Source of the DNA: Torulaspora globosa
Lineage: Eukaryota > Ascomycota > Saccharomycetes > Saccharomycetales > Saccharomycetaceae
Direction of reading: 5' to 3'
NCBI RefSeq assembly: GCF_014133895.1
Contig: NC_050727.1
Coordinates: 1,302,001-1,366,000, forward strand
DNA: 64,000 nt
A program made the translations under genes and the position numbers. Numbering within the stretch: the first letter of the stretch is position 1; every line of letters begins with the position of its first letter. The notes under the pieces were generated by a model. That model worked only from the letters and a program-made list of their open reading frames with translations. It was not told the DNA's origin and made no database searches. This document shows positions 18,210 through 27,894 of this stretch, one piece after another.

Positions 18210-18543
18210 GGAGAAATGATTGATTAGTCGATTGGTTTGAAGTTTTCCAGCAAATAGATAGGAAAGTAATACCTTAAAAGCTGGAAATAAACAAAGTGAT
18301 ACAACTAGGCGAACAAATCTGATTCACTTGCTGTCACTTAAATATTCTTTCTGTGTAATGCGTCTGTAATCCAGACTCTGTCACTTGCAAAAATGAAAAT
18401 CGAAAGCACAGACACACAGAAACAGAAAAAAATCGATCACAAAGACAAGGGAGAAACATCTGCTGGATAAATGGACCTTTCCAGTGTAGCACATACTCTA
18501 ACTATTTACATGATACGCGCTTTCAAAAATCAGACGCACTGCC
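18210..18543. other. Intergenic: SPO19-like promoter and AIM41 3' end
   Basis: 334 AT-rich bases. I looked for meiotic URS1 (GGCGGCTA core) and a good MSE (CRCAAAW) and found only a near match, CACAAAG, near 18440. A purine-rich patch (cagaaacagaaaaaaatc) lies at about 18420. No RNA gene recognised. Confidence 0.45.
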
Positions 18544-19089
18544 TTATTGATTTTGCTTGAATTGACCAACAATGCTACTTTTAATGGTTTTTGGAGAGGC
18601 TTTCCATTCAGCTGGCAATGTTTCCCAATCAATTTTGCCGAAGATTTGCTTTAACTGCAAATCGGGAGTGGCCTCTCGGAAACTCTTCAACAATTCTGCA
18701 ACTTTGGTATCAACCTCCTCTTTCGAGGCAACTGGTAGTTCATGGAGATAGCTCTTAATGATGGCTAGTTCTTGTCTTTCCTTCGCGACTAAATCTTCTC
18801 TTCCATTTTTCAGAAACTCGTCGATTGAATCCGTTCTTTGGTTGATTAGTTTGGCGTAAATTTCTGAAAGCGAAAATTCATTCAATTCTTCCCCCTTACT
18901 ATCGATTTCCTTATTCTTGATGCTAGATAAGAGAGATCTTATGGTAGTCTTCTTTACATCGTCTTTGGAAATCATTGCTTGCTTTAAATCTTTCTTCAAT
19001 GATGCCAAAGCGGCATTGTAGGTCGCATTGCTTGCAAACCTGGCGGCGAGCCGCGATCTAGGGACTAACCAGATCACAGATCTGAACAT
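18544..19089 (-). CDS. AIM41: Mitochondrial GatB/YqeY-domain protein Aim41
   Basis: Small mitochondrial protein of unknown exact role, homologous to bacterial YqeY, whose fold resembles the tRNA-binding tail of the GatB amidotransferase subunit. The 181-residue product (S. cerevisiae 185) starts with a basic presequence ([19 protein letters not shown]) and then has the YqeY domain: [36 protein letters not shown] and the C-terminal [15 protein letters not shown] at 19089. Orthologue of YOR215C, in the same orientation and order relative to RUD3 as in S. cerevisiae. Confidence 0.93.
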   Translation of the reverse strand: MFRSVIWLVPRSRLAARFASNATYNAALASLKKDLKQAMISKDDVKKTTIRSLLSSIKNKEIDSKGEELNEFSLSEIYAKLINQRTDSIDEFLKNGREDLVAKERQELAIIKSYLHELPVASKEEVDTKVAELLKSFREATPDLQLKQIFGKIDWETLPAEWKASPKTIKSSIVGQFKQNQ

Positions 19090-19303
19090 ATTTAAACTAC
19101 TCGATCTTTGGCTAGTTAATCGTCCTGCTTAGCTTTAATAAAGTGTCAACATTGTTCATATAGTAAGAATTTAACCCGGCAGACGTAAAAAGTGCGTTGA
19201 ACAAGAGCATCGAACGCACTATGACTCAATAAAGGACTAATCGCAGTGGTGCTAGTGACTTGATGTATTTGTAAGTGTTTTATATATGCTACATTTAGTG
19301 AGA

Positions 19304-20731
19304 TCACTTTTCGCTTTCCTTCTCGAGAAACTCGGTCCACAGCGTCACAAAGTTCCCTGTGCTTGACATGGAACCTGCTGACTTTGGAGTCTGTTCCTTG
19401 TAATGCAATAGACCTGCCTGTCTCTTTTTATCATCATCCCAACTCAAGAAACTTGATATCAGCTCAAGCACTTCGAATTTTTTCGGATCGGCTCTAGGAA
19501 TGGATACAAAGGATACTAGGAGGTTTGATATGAGCTCTTTATCGACTGATTCTGAGTCACTGGACTGCTTTAACATTGTGAGAGCTTTTGTCAGATGCTC
19601 ATTCAGGATGATTGCCTCGTGTCTTAGCTTGCCTATTTGCAGCACGCGTTCCTTGCATTCTTGTTCCAGCTTCTTCTTGCCAGACACATCCTCACTCATC
19701 GACTGGATATCTTTGTTCAATTGCTCGATTGTCTTGGAAAGCTGGGCATTCGATTCCTCGCTCTTGTCGAGCTGAGATCTGAGAGCATTGACCTCCAGAG
19801 TGTTTTGCTTGGATTGCTGCTTGAAGCTGCCGAAGGCATTTTCCAGATCTGCTTCGAGCGATCGTATATTTTCTTGCAAAGTCTTTTTCTCCTCTTCAAG
19901 AGTCTTAACTGCCGAGGACAGGTCCTCTTTCTCAGCTCTTAGCGTGGACAAATCCTGCCTGCTGCTCTTGAGTACGATCACCATGTCCTGCAGTTGACTA
20001 TCCAATTGGTTTTTTTCATCCACGATCGACTTTAATTCTTGGCGATGCTTCTCTGACTCTCTCTCAAGCCTTTCAGCCAGCGATTCCAGCTCATTTTTAT
20101 AGGAGGTACACCGCCTCTGCGCGCTTTCGCGCTCCTCGTCCAGGTTTGAGTACTCAAGGTTCAACGTGGTGATGGTTTCTTCAAGGTCTTTTCTTTCCTT
20201 GTTCAGTATATCGACTTTTTCTTTTAGCCTCACATTTTGGGACTCATACTCCGATAGCTGCTCCTTCACGGCCTCTAGCTCTTGTTGCGACTCCTTCATT
20301 TTGCTGAACACATTCTTCATCGACGATATTCTGTTCAGCAGGTTGTTGTATTGAGCTTCAAACTCATCGCGCTCAGCTTTAAGGTCATTGTACTCCTGCG
20401 AGTCAGTGAACGGGGATGGCACGGCAACATTGCCGTCTTTCTGCGTCTGTCTCAGCTCCCTTTCAAGCGCCAGCTCAGACTTAAGAGCCTGTATTTCTTC
20501 ACGTAGCCTGTCCATTTCTTCATTACTGGACACCGGAGCTGCGGCTGTTCCATCGCCATTGCTCGCATCTTTTGCTTCCTGGGATGACGTTTCTAGAGAC
20601 TGGTCCTTGATATCTCGGGAACTTTGAACATGTTCCGCTTGATGTTCATCTGCCTTTTGACCTTTAGAATTGGCATTTTCTGGCGCTGTCTGGTGCTGTT
20701 TTTTGGCACTCTTCTTCTTGTTCTTTCCCAT
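19304..20731 (-). CDS. RUD3: Golgi matrix coiled-coil protein Rud3
   Basis: cis-Golgi golgin recruited by the GTPase Arf1 through a C-terminal GRAB domain. The 475-residue protein (S. cerevisiae 484) begins with a basic patch (MGKNKKKSAKKQHQ), has a long coiled coil from about residue 60 to 400 with heptad-like Leu/Glu/Lys content (SELALERELRQTQKDG, EEITTLNLEYSNLDEERES-type stretches), and ends in a GRAB-like segment with ISNLLVSFVSIPRADPKKFE and LELISSFLSWDDDKKRQAGL. Divergent from RFC1 over 236 bases. Orthologue of YOR216C. Confidence 0.94.
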   Translation of the reverse strand: MGKNKKKSAKKQHQTAPENANSKGQKADEHQAEHVQSSRDIKDQSLETSSQEAKDASNGDGTAAAPVSSNEEMDRLREEIQALKSELALERELRQTQKDGNVAVPSPFTDSQEYNDLKAERDEFEAQYNNLLNRISSMKNVFSKMKESQQELEAVKEQLSEYESQNVRLKEKVDILNKERKDLEETITTLNLEYSNLDEERESAQRRCTSYKNELESLAERLERESEKHRQELKSIVDEKNQLDSQLQDMVIVLKSSRQDLSTLRAEKEDLSSAVKTLEEEKKTLQENIRSLEADLENAFGSFKQQSKQNTLEVNALRSQLDKSEESNAQLSKTIEQLNKDIQSMSEDVSGKKKLEQECKERVLQIGKLRHEAIILNEHLTKALTMLKQSSDSESVDKELISNLLVSFVSIPRADPKKFEVLELISSFLSWDDDKKRQAGLLHYKEQTPKSAGSMSSTGNFVTLWTEFLEKESEK

Positions 20732-20955
20732 TTATTCTCATGCAGTTATCAATCGCCGCTATCAGACTTTTATAGGCTCAGATGAAGGCTTCCTACTTCA
20801 ATTTAGGCCTAGTTTCTTTGATTATTTTCCAGATTTGCGCTATGACGTTTACTATTAAAAATTAACAGAACAGTCACTATATGATGATGGAAGAAGAGGA
20901 ATTGAAGGGCTTATATAATAGTTTGCTGGCTTTGACATCCTCTAAGTGGTAGAGA

Positions 20956-20963
20956 TTAGGGCT
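20956..20963 (+). promoter_or_regulatory. TTAGGGCT Tbf1-type motif before RFC1
   Basis: TTAGGGCT ends 4 bases before the RFC1 ATG. It matches the Tbf1 consensus, but its position within the presumed 5' UTR is unusual and may be fortuitous. Confidence 0.3.
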
Positions 20964-20967
20964 TGTA

Positions 20968-23481
20968 ATGGTGGACATTGGAGAGTACTTCAAAAAAGGC
21001 AGGCTGTCTGGTAAGCCGTCGAAGCCTTCTGGTCCCAAAAAGGGTGTTGAGCGTGAGGTGATCCAGCTGGACGATGAAGATGATTTGCCTCCGAAGAACA
21101 GGCGTAGGTCGTCAATTGGACACGAAGATACCAAGGAAACCGAGGTGAAAGCTCCTTCTGCCAAGAGATCGAAAAAATCGACTGCTTCAACGGCAGGGAG
21201 TGCCGCAGCACACGATATACTTCAGACTATCCCTTCCGTGGATCTTTCGAGTGTCCATGTTAAGGAGAATGTGAAGTTCGATTTCAGTAGCAGAAATGCT
21301 CCGGCTGGAGGATCAGATATACAAGATGGCGCTCCCATGGACTTCCCCGAGGGAAGAGATAACTGTTTATTGGGTTTGACGATGGTTTTCACGGGAGTGC
21401 TGCCCAATATAGAGAGAGGACAGGCTGAGGCGCTAGCTAAGCGGTATGGAGCTCGTGTGACGAAATCTATCTCCAGCAAGACGTCCGTGGTGGTACTTGG
21501 CGATGAAGCAGGCCCAAAAAAGCTTGAAAATATCAGAAAGCTGGGTATCAAGGCCATTGACGAAGAAGGATTCAAGCAGTTAGTAGCCAGTATGCCGGCC
21601 GGGGGCGGCGAAGGCGCGGCAGCTGAGAAGGCACGTCAGAAGATGCAGGAGCAAGAGGAACAGGCTGTTCGTGAAGCTGAGGAGATGATTAAGAGGGAGA
21701 AGGAAAGGGCAAAGAAAATCTCTGCTGATCGTCAAGCTGGCGTACAGGCTAGGGATGCGGATACGGTCGACGAAGAACACAAACTTTGGACTGTAAAGTA
21801 CGCCCCCGCTAACCTACAGCAAATGTGTGGCAATAAAGGCAGTGTGGCCAAGCTGAAAAACTGGTTAACGAATTGGGAGGAGAATAGGAAAAATGGCTTC
21901 AAAATCGCAGGACGAGATGGCACAGGAACTTTCAGGGCCGCAATGCTCTACGGACCTCCTGGCATCGGCAAAACAACCGCGGCACATCTAGTAGCCAAAG
22001 AGGTTGGTTACGATATATTGGAACAGAATGCTTCGGATGTTCGGTCTAAAAGTCTGCTGAACGCGGGAGTCAAGAACTCTTTGGATAACATGTCAGTGTT
22101 TGGCTACTTTCAAAATAAATCGAAGATTGATGATTCACATGGAAAACGATTTGTCATCATTATGGATGAAGTTGATGGTATGAGCGGTGGTGACAGAGGT
22201 GGAGTAGGGCAGCTAGCGAATTTTTGCCGCAAGACCTCCACGCCCATGATATTGATTTGCAATGAGCGCAACTTGCCCAAGATGAGGCCTTTTGACAGGG
22301 TTTGCCTCGATATACAGTTCCGGAGACCAGACGCAAATAGTATAAAAGCAAGGCTAATGACTATTGCTGTAAGAGAAAAATTTAAGCTCGATCCAAATGT
22401 CATCGACAGGCTGGTTCAGGCAACAAGGGGCGATATTAGGCAGATCATCAATCTTTTATCCACTGTGTCCAAAACCTCCAAGGAAATTGGCCATAATAAC
22501 ATATCAGATATCTCAGCTGCTTGGGAAAAAAATATTGCTTTGAAACCATTCGACATAGCGCATAAGATGCTCGATGGCCGACTATACACGGAAGCGGGCT
22601 CGAAAAATTTCAATCTGAATGATAAGATTGCCCTTTATTTTGATGATTTCGATTTTGCGCCTCTTATGATCCAGGAAAACTACCTAAATACTAGGCCCTC
22701 CAACTTGAAACCTAACACATCTCATCTGATGGCGGTTGCTAAGGCAGCTGATAGTATCTCGCAGTCAAATCTCGTGGAAAAGCGGATCAGAAGCAGTGAG
22801 CAATTGTGGAGTTTATTGCCATTGCATGCTGTATTATCGTCAGTCTATCCTGCATCTTTGGTTGCAGGTCAAATGACGGGGAGGATCAATTTCACAGCGT
22901 GGTTGGGACAGAATTCGAAGGCTGGTAAATATTCAAGATTATTACAAGAGTTACAATATCATACCAAGTTGAGCACATCAGCACACGGATCAAATCTAAG
23001 ACTGGATTACATGCCAACATTAAAACGCCGACTGTTGAATCCTATTGTGAAAGAGGGATCTGAGGGTATTTCATCGGTAATCACTGTTATGGACAAATAT
23101 TATTTAACAAAAGAGGACTGGGATAACATCATGGATTTCCTCATTGGGCCAGACGCTACAGCTGCTGTTTTAAAGAAGATCCCAACTGCAGTAAAAACCG
23201 CGTTTACGAGGAAGTATAATAGCACTACTCATCCCGTCGCTATATACCGAACTGGCAGCACAACTGCTGCAACTGCAGCGGTTTCCACAGGCACGCCCGA
23301 CTTCGAAGATGTAGTTGATGCCGATGACACCAACGCCCCAGCCGAGGAGGATGAGACCCAGGATGATAATGACTTTAAAAAAGACAAACTGATTAAACAA
23401 AAAGCTAAACCCACGAGGAAAAGGACTAGGACACCTTCGACCAAAGAAGCCGCTACGAAGAAGAGGAAAACGAAGGCCTAA
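20968..23481 (+). CDS. RFC1: Replication factor C large subunit Rfc1
   Basis: Large subunit of the clamp loader that opens PCNA onto primed DNA. The 837-residue protein (S. cerevisiae 861) has a PIP-box-like N-terminus (MVDIGEYFKKGR), a BRCT domain at about residues 131-210 (GLTMVFTGVLPNIERGQAEA), and an AAA+ core with Walker A GPPGIGKTTAA near residue 330 and Walker B IIMDEVDGMSGGDRGG near residue 391. The Rfc1 C-terminal domain follows, ending in a basic nuclear-localisation tail (KPTRKRTRTPSTKEAATKKR). ATG at 20968. Divergent from RUD3 and convergent with STE13 (59 bases). Orthologue of YOR217W. Confidence 0.97.
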   Translation: MVDIGEYFKKGRLSGKPSKPSGPKKGVEREVIQLDDEDDLPPKNRRRSSIGHEDTKETEVKAPSAKRSKKSTASTAGSAAAHDILQTIPSVDLSSVHVKENVKFDFSSRNAPAGGSDIQDGAPMDFPEGRDNCLLGLTMVFTGVLPNIERGQAEALAKRYGARVTKSISSKTSVVVLGDEAGPKKLENIRKLGIKAIDEEGFKQLVASMPAGGGEGAAAEKARQKMQEQEEQAVREAEEMIKREKERAKKISADRQAGVQARDADTVDEEHKLWTVKYAPANLQQMCGNKGSVAKLKNWLTNWEENRKNGFKIAGRDGTGTFRAAMLYGPPGIGKTTAAHLVAKEVGYDILEQNASDVRSKSLLNAGVKNSLDNMSVFGYFQNKSKIDDSHGKRFVIIMDEVDGMSGGDRGGVGQLANFCRKTSTPMILICNERNLPKMRPFDRVCLDIQFRRPDANSIKARLMTIAVREKFKLDPNVIDRLVQATRGDIRQIINLLSTVSKTSKEIGHNNISDISAAWEKNIALKPFDIAHKMLDGRLYTEAGSKNFNLNDKIALYFDDFDFAPLMIQENYLNTRPSNLKPNTSHLMAVAKAADSISQSNLVEKRIRSSEQLWSLLPLHAVLSSVYPASLVAGQMTGRINFTAWLGQNSKAGKYSRLLQELQYHTKLSTSAHGSNLRLDYMPTLKRRLLNPIVKEGSEGISSVITVMDKYYLTKEDWDNIMDFLIGPDATAAVLKKIPTAVKTAFTRKYNSTTHPVAIYRTGSTTAATAAVSTGTPDFEDVVDADDTNAPAEEDETQDDNDFKKDKLIKQKAKPTRKRTRTPSTKEAATKKRKTKA

Positions 23482-23540
23482 CGCAGCTTTGAAGTGGCCT
23501 TTAAAGTGCGTAATTTTTCGATTAAATGTGCAGAAATTAG

Positions 23541-26183
23541 TTAGGTTGGTGTAACTGTATATGAGTCGTCAATATCTAAATGTCCTGAAAATGCCTCGCT
23601 GAGCCAAGCGTATAACCTCTCGAATATGATTCTTTGAGCGTTATGGTACCGAATCGAGTGATCAGAATCTGGAAATATAACCATATCATAGTTCTTGATC
23701 CCCTGTAGATTTAGCTTATCAACAAACTGGTATGTGTTCTGAATGTGCACATTGTCATCGGCCGTACCATGCATCACTACAAATCGTTGCAGCTTCCTAA
23801 ATGCTGCTATATCTTTCACCACAGCAATATCACTGTAGCCGCTGGGATTTTTAGACGGCTTGTTCATATATCTCTCGGTGTAAAATGAGTTGTAAAGGGT
23901 CCAATTTGTCACTGGGGCGACCGCCATCATATATTTGAACGTGTTGCCTTGATCGTACTCGATCGTTTTCAAAGAAGTATAGCCACCGTACGACCAGCCC
24001 CAGATGGCCACCCGCTTCTCGTCAATATTAGCTTGGTTATGTTGCATGAATGTTCTAGTAACATGCGCTACATCGCGTGGCTCCCAATAACCCAATTTTT
24101 CCTTAGCCATTGATTTGTACTTCCAACCTTTGCCACCAACACTTCTTGGTTCTATTTGCAGCACAATAGCGTCTAGACCCGATGCTACAGCCTGCTCAAA
24201 AAATATGTTAAACTTATTAGTGTAGGTTCTAGATCCTGGGCCCCCGTAGACACTCACCAGTAGTGGATACTTCTTCTTGGCATCCATGTGAGCAGGCTTG
24301 ATCTCAACGTAATCAAGTGTCGCTCCGTCTTCCGTCACCATGGTCTTGTAACTTGTTGAGGGAATTGCATGCTTCTCTAAGGACTTCTGCAAGATTTCGT
24401 TTTTTGTTAAGATGAGAACCTCGTCCTGATTAATCTTCTTATAGTCCAGAACGTCCGATAGAAGTCCAGCTGCGGTATAAGGCAAATCAGGTCCCTTCAT
24501 TTTCATCAGCGCATATCTACCACTTGAGCTGAGCTGGAATTCATAAAAGTCATAGCTTGTAGTCTCTTGCAGAATCGTTAGATGGGTCTCTCTCTCTCCT
24601 TTGAAATCCAGCGATGCGGCATAAAGATGTTGTGACATCGGATCAATCTCATTTGCGGTGAAGAAAATAGTATCAGTTTCATACTCATAACCAACTATAC
24701 CACTGCCCGTTATTTCCCAGTTTCCGCTCGTGATTTGAGTTCCCTCGCTGCTTGCGACAGAGCTGAAATAAAAGAGGTGATTATATCCGTTTGCGTCTGT
24801 CTGAATATCCACATACCCGGTGCCTTTCCGATCTTTGGCTTCGTTGGGTGGAATTGGCAATATCTTTTTGGTCTTTTCGATCCAGCCGTTGTATGAACTC
24901 GAATCTATTGTCCTAGTAGTCATCAAAGTATTCATTCTCGCATTATAAATCTTGACAGACATCTTTTTTGATGATCGATCCGTTACCTTGAACATGAATG
25001 AGTCAGAATCCAGCCAATCAGCATCGTAAAGTATAGAGTCCAATTTGACTGGTTCGTCATCGCTGAAGCTCAGTTTACTCAACAGATAAAGAACGCCTTG
25101 TCTCATATCAAACAAGTACAGTTCGACTTCGGGATTTTCTGTGCCGGGTTTAGGATACTTGATGCTTGTGATAGGTGGGTACATTGCATCGGTTGTAAAC
25201 TTTGGCAGATGATAAGATTCGACGCTGCTATCGTTGAACTTGGCGAAAACCAGCTTCGCATCATCCGGAGACCACCATACCGCCTGTTCAGACGCCAAAA
25301 TTTCTTCCTCGTAAACCCAGTCCGGTTTACCGTTGGAAACATCCGCTGATCCATCCGTTGTGATTCGCTTTGCAGCACCGTTTGTGTAAACGTTCTGAAT
25401 ATAGAGGTCATTTCCAAAAACAAAATAGATGTAGTTGTAGTTCGGCGAAAAGTGTGCATACGAGATTTTCACCAGCTCGCCCGATTGCAGAGGTGTTATT
25501 GGTTTCACAGTCCCCATTTCTGTATCTCTCAGGAAGTAGTGGCCTCTTGAAGAATATCTGAACTCCGGTTCTAAATCAGTACCTAAAATCATCTTATCGA
25601 GTCTATGACTGACTTTCACACTTTGCACTGTGTAATGGGTCCCTTCGTATGAAAATTCGTTCAACCCAAGATCTTCGCTGAACTCAGCATGGTATAGCTG
25701 TCTTGCAACGAACCCCGTCTTACCTTCCGAATCAACCTCGGTTGTCAGATACAAGCCGGGGTCTGAATCATGATATCGTATTAGTCCTGGAGGCCTTACG
25801 AACCTGAACATCTTCTCCTCAGTCAAAAAGTCGCCATTCAAAACGTCGTCAATCGTGAAACGACTTTTCAACGTCGATTGACCACTCTTGTCCGAACTCG
25901 GCTTTGCAGGGCTTGAACTGGCCGTGTATATCGGTATAACCAAAAGGCATGATATCACTACTGATACTGCAATCACCAGGAGAGTAAATCTGGAAACCTT
26001 ACGATCTCGCAAATCCAATCTTGGTAGTGAATTTGAAATATCCGAAAGAGGCTGACGTTCCACGTCTTGGTTATCGGGGACCGTAAAATTGTTCAACTCA
26101 ATAGACATATCAGCGGAGCTGGAGTTCTTGCGTTGCAAGAAAAGATGGCTGTTCTTTCTCTTATGAGATCGAGTAGATGACAT
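23541..26183 (-). CDS. STE13: Dipeptidyl aminopeptidase A, alpha-factor processing
   Basis: Type II membrane serine protease of the trans-Golgi that removes X-Ala dipeptides from the alpha-factor precursor. The 880-residue protein (S. cerevisiae Ste13 931, paralogue Dap2 818) has a cytosolic N-terminus, one transmembrane segment at about residues 66-88 (FTLLVIAVSVVISCLLVIP), a DPP-IV beta-propeller and a C-terminal hydrolase domain. The catalytic triad is visible: Ser in GWSYGG (about 729), Asp in HGTADDNVH (about 808) and His in PDSDHSIRY (about 842). ATG at 26183. Naming it STE13 rather than DAP2 relies on the neighbours (RFC1/YOR217W, RCN2/YOR220W; STE13 is YOR219C) and on length. Confidence 0.92.
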   Translation of the reverse strand: MSSTRSHKRKNSHLFLQRKNSSSADMSIELNNFTVPDNQDVERQPLSDISNSLPRLDLRDRKVSRFTLLVIAVSVVISCLLVIPIYTASSSPAKPSSDKSGQSTLKSRFTIDDVLNGDFLTEEKMFRFVRPPGLIRYHDSDPGLYLTTEVDSEGKTGFVARQLYHAEFSEDLGLNEFSYEGTHYTVQSVKVSHRLDKMILGTDLEPEFRYSSRGHYFLRDTEMGTVKPITPLQSGELVKISYAHFSPNYNYIYFVFGNDLYIQNVYTNGAAKRITTDGSADVSNGKPDWVYEEEILASEQAVWWSPDDAKLVFAKFNDSSVESYHLPKFTTDAMYPPITSIKYPKPGTENPEVELYLFDMRQGVLYLLSKLSFSDDEPVKLDSILYDADWLDSDSFMFKVTDRSSKKMSVKIYNARMNTLMTTRTIDSSSYNGWIEKTKKILPIPPNEAKDRKGTGYVDIQTDANGYNHLFYFSSVASSEGTQITSGNWEITGSGIVGYEYETDTIFFTANEIDPMSQHLYAASLDFKGERETHLTILQETTSYDFYEFQLSSSGRYALMKMKGPDLPYTAAGLLSDVLDYKKINQDEVLILTKNEILQKSLEKHAIPSTSYKTMVTEDGATLDYVEIKPAHMDAKKKYPLLVSVYGGPGSRTYTNKFNIFFEQAVASGLDAIVLQIEPRSVGGKGWKYKSMAKEKLGYWEPRDVAHVTRTFMQHNQANIDEKRVAIWGWSYGGYTSLKTIEYDQGNTFKYMMAVAPVTNWTLYNSFYTERYMNKPSKNPSGYSDIAVVKDIAAFRKLQRFVVMHGTADDNVHIQNTYQFVDKLNLQGIKNYDMVIFPDSDHSIRYHNAQRIIFERLYAWLSEAFSGHLDIDDSYTVTPT

Positions 26184-26364
26184 ATCCGGCGGTAACTAAC
26201 CAACTTCCCAGAGACTGCCCCTGATTAAACCTCAAAGAATGCCATTTTCTACTTCACAGTCCATCGCCCCAAGTGCAACTGAGTTCAAGAATGCAGGGAA
26301 ATGACAAAGGGTGAATTATTCAAAAATATACATAAATCAGCTATCACATATATGATTGTATAAC

Positions 26365-27258
26365 CTACTGGCTCTCGGTCAAAGCAGCGATCTTGGCAGC
26401 AACACGTTCTTGTCTTTGTTCCCTGGTCAATTTTTGTTGTCTGTACTTCTTGGATTCAGCGGCGTATTGCTCCTTGGTGAACTTCTTTTCAGTTGGCTTG
26501 AATGATGGGTCAGCTCTGATAGCTTCATGAGCGGAAGCGTAGATGTCCTCAAGAGAGTCAGCATCGATGTCATCGGCCAAGTAACCCTTGAACAACTCGG
26601 AGAATCTCTCCTCATCGTCGTCGGCCAATTCTTCCATGTATTGAGAGACGTGACCACCGAAGATGTAGGATCTCAACAAGTCAGCGTCCAACTCTTCAGC
26701 TTCGAAATCCCAACCTGGGAATCTGTTCTCGGAGTGTGGGATGTACAGACCACCGTCGGAAGCACCCTTTAGAGCACCAAACACTCTGGCACCAGTGGTG
26801 GTTCTTTGCAAACCGATGTCCAAGAACACCTTGAAAGGACGTGGACCATCTTCGACAGCCTCGGTCAATTCGTATTCACCTTCAACTTCCTCGACGCCCT
26901 TGTAGGTCTCGTCCAAGCCCAACTTCTGCAGGGTTCTTCTGGCGATCAACAGACCGGTGGCGTAAGCAGCGGACCAGTTGGTCAAACCGTGGGTGATACC
27001 GTATCTTGGAAGCTCGTGGGAGTAAGCAGCAGCCAACACAACGTCACCGGTGATGGTGGAAGACACGATCTGGCAGATGATGTCCTTGTTGGTGAATCTG
27101 ACCACTAGTCTGTACTTTGGAGTAGCATACTTGGCCTTGTGTTGAGCGACCAATCTCTTTCTTTGGTAGTAATCGGTCTTACCTTCTCTTCTTCTTCTGA
27201 AGGCAGTTTGGAAACGAGAATGGTAAGCAGAGGTCTTGACGATCTTTAGGAAGGACAT
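26365..27258 (-). CDS. RPL5: Large-subunit ribosomal protein uL18 (Rpl5)
   Basis: Binds 5S rRNA and with Rpl11 forms the 5S RNP of the 60S central protuberance. 297 residues, the same length as S. cerevisiae Rpl5, nearly identical along its whole sequence (RRREGKTDYYQRKRLVAQHK, GLQRTTTGARVFGALKGASDGGL, HSENRFPGWDFE). ATG at 27258 with no intron, as in S. cerevisiae. Codon use is strongly biased (GGT, AAG, TCC, GTC), as expected for a very highly expressed gene. Rap1-type sites lie about 220-250 bases upstream. Orthologue of YPL131W. Confidence 0.98.
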   Translation of the reverse strand: MSFLKIVKTSAYHSRFQTAFRRRREGKTDYYQRKRLVAQHKAKYATPKYRLVVRFTNKDIICQIVSSTITGDVVLAAAYSHELPRYGITHGLTNWSAAYATGLLIARRTLQKLGLDETYKGVEEVEGEYELTEAVEDGPRPFKVFLDIGLQRTTTGARVFGALKGASDGGLYIPHSENRFPGWDFEAEELDADLLRSYIFGGHVSQYMEELADDDEERFSELFKGYLADDIDADSLEDIYASAHEAIRADPSFKPTEKKFTKEQYAAESKKYRQQKLTREQRQERVAAKIAALTESQ

Positions 27259-27434
27259 TCTTGGCTATATCGGCTTAATAGACTAGGTTCTAATCTAACT
27301 CTAGGCTTCTTCGACCTACAACTCTTATTCAACGCTTCTCCTCTGCAGACTAGGTCTAGGCTTACGTTGACGGTAATAATTTTTCAAAAGTGCGTGCAAA
27401 AACATTCGTGCAGAGTTATTCTCAAACTTTTTCT

Positions 27435-27458
27435 GACGGCGCGAGATCTCGCGCCGTC
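27435..27458. repeat. Perfect 24-base GC-rich palindrome upstream of RPL5
   Basis: The left half GACGGCGCGAGA and right half TCTCGCGCCGTC are exact reverse complements with no spacer. The centre is AGATCT and each arm holds GGCGCG/CGCGCC. T-rich and A-rich flanks (27428-27432, 27461-27464) extend the dyad imperfectly. It lies about 180 bases upstream of the RPL5 ATG, 21 bases from the nearest Rap1-like site. Confidence 0.85.
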
Positions 27459-27478
27459 CAAAAAGTGATCAACGATGG

Positions 27479-27511
27479 TGCACGGATTTATCGCCAGTCT
27501 CCACCCGTACA
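27479..27511. promoter_or_regulatory. Rap1-type sites of RPL5
   Basis: CACCCGTACA at 27502-27511 (TGTACGGGTG on the minus strand) fits the Rap1 core TGYAYGGRTG. TGCACGGATT at 27479-27488 matches it with one change, in the opposite orientation. Paired Rap1 sites 200-450 bases upstream are usual for ribosomal protein genes in this family. Confidence 0.6.
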
Positions 27512-27894
27512 CACAGCCAGAAGCAGTCAAACTAGTCTCGTGACCTCCGGAAAGCTCTTCAAATTACCAGTATAACGGCTCCGTCTGTTACAGAAGGAAC
27601 TAACCGACATTTAGCAGTGGCTTGGAGTCCGACGAAAAGTCTCGAAAACATTCGTCCAGCCTCCTGGCTTAGATAATCAAGGAGGCGCATTCGGTAAGTT
27701 GAGCTAAGAAGTATCGCTTTGTACGCTGCCGGCGATTACTAGAAACAATAGGCCATTCTCAGGGACTTGGTATGTATGATTGAGCCACATGTCGGTTGAG
27801 TTTGATGGCTGGTTGTATATAAGCTATCACCGAGGATAGTTCTATCGGAAGTGCTTATCGTTTGTGAAGGGAGCTGCTTGTGTTTGTTGTTACA

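Larger units (their letters stand above)
27259..27894. other. Intergenic: divergent RPL5/RCN2 promoter region
   Basis: 636 bases between divergent starts. It carries a perfect 24-base palindrome (27435-27458) and Rap1-like sites (27479-27511). The RCN2-proximal part has TATATAA near 27816. No tRNA or snoRNA seen. Confidence 0.5.

Noticed and set aside
18210..18543. Meiotic control elements (URS1, MSE) for the SPO19-like gene
   Set aside because: Only CACAAAG, which misses the MSE consensus CRCAAAW, and no URS1 core.
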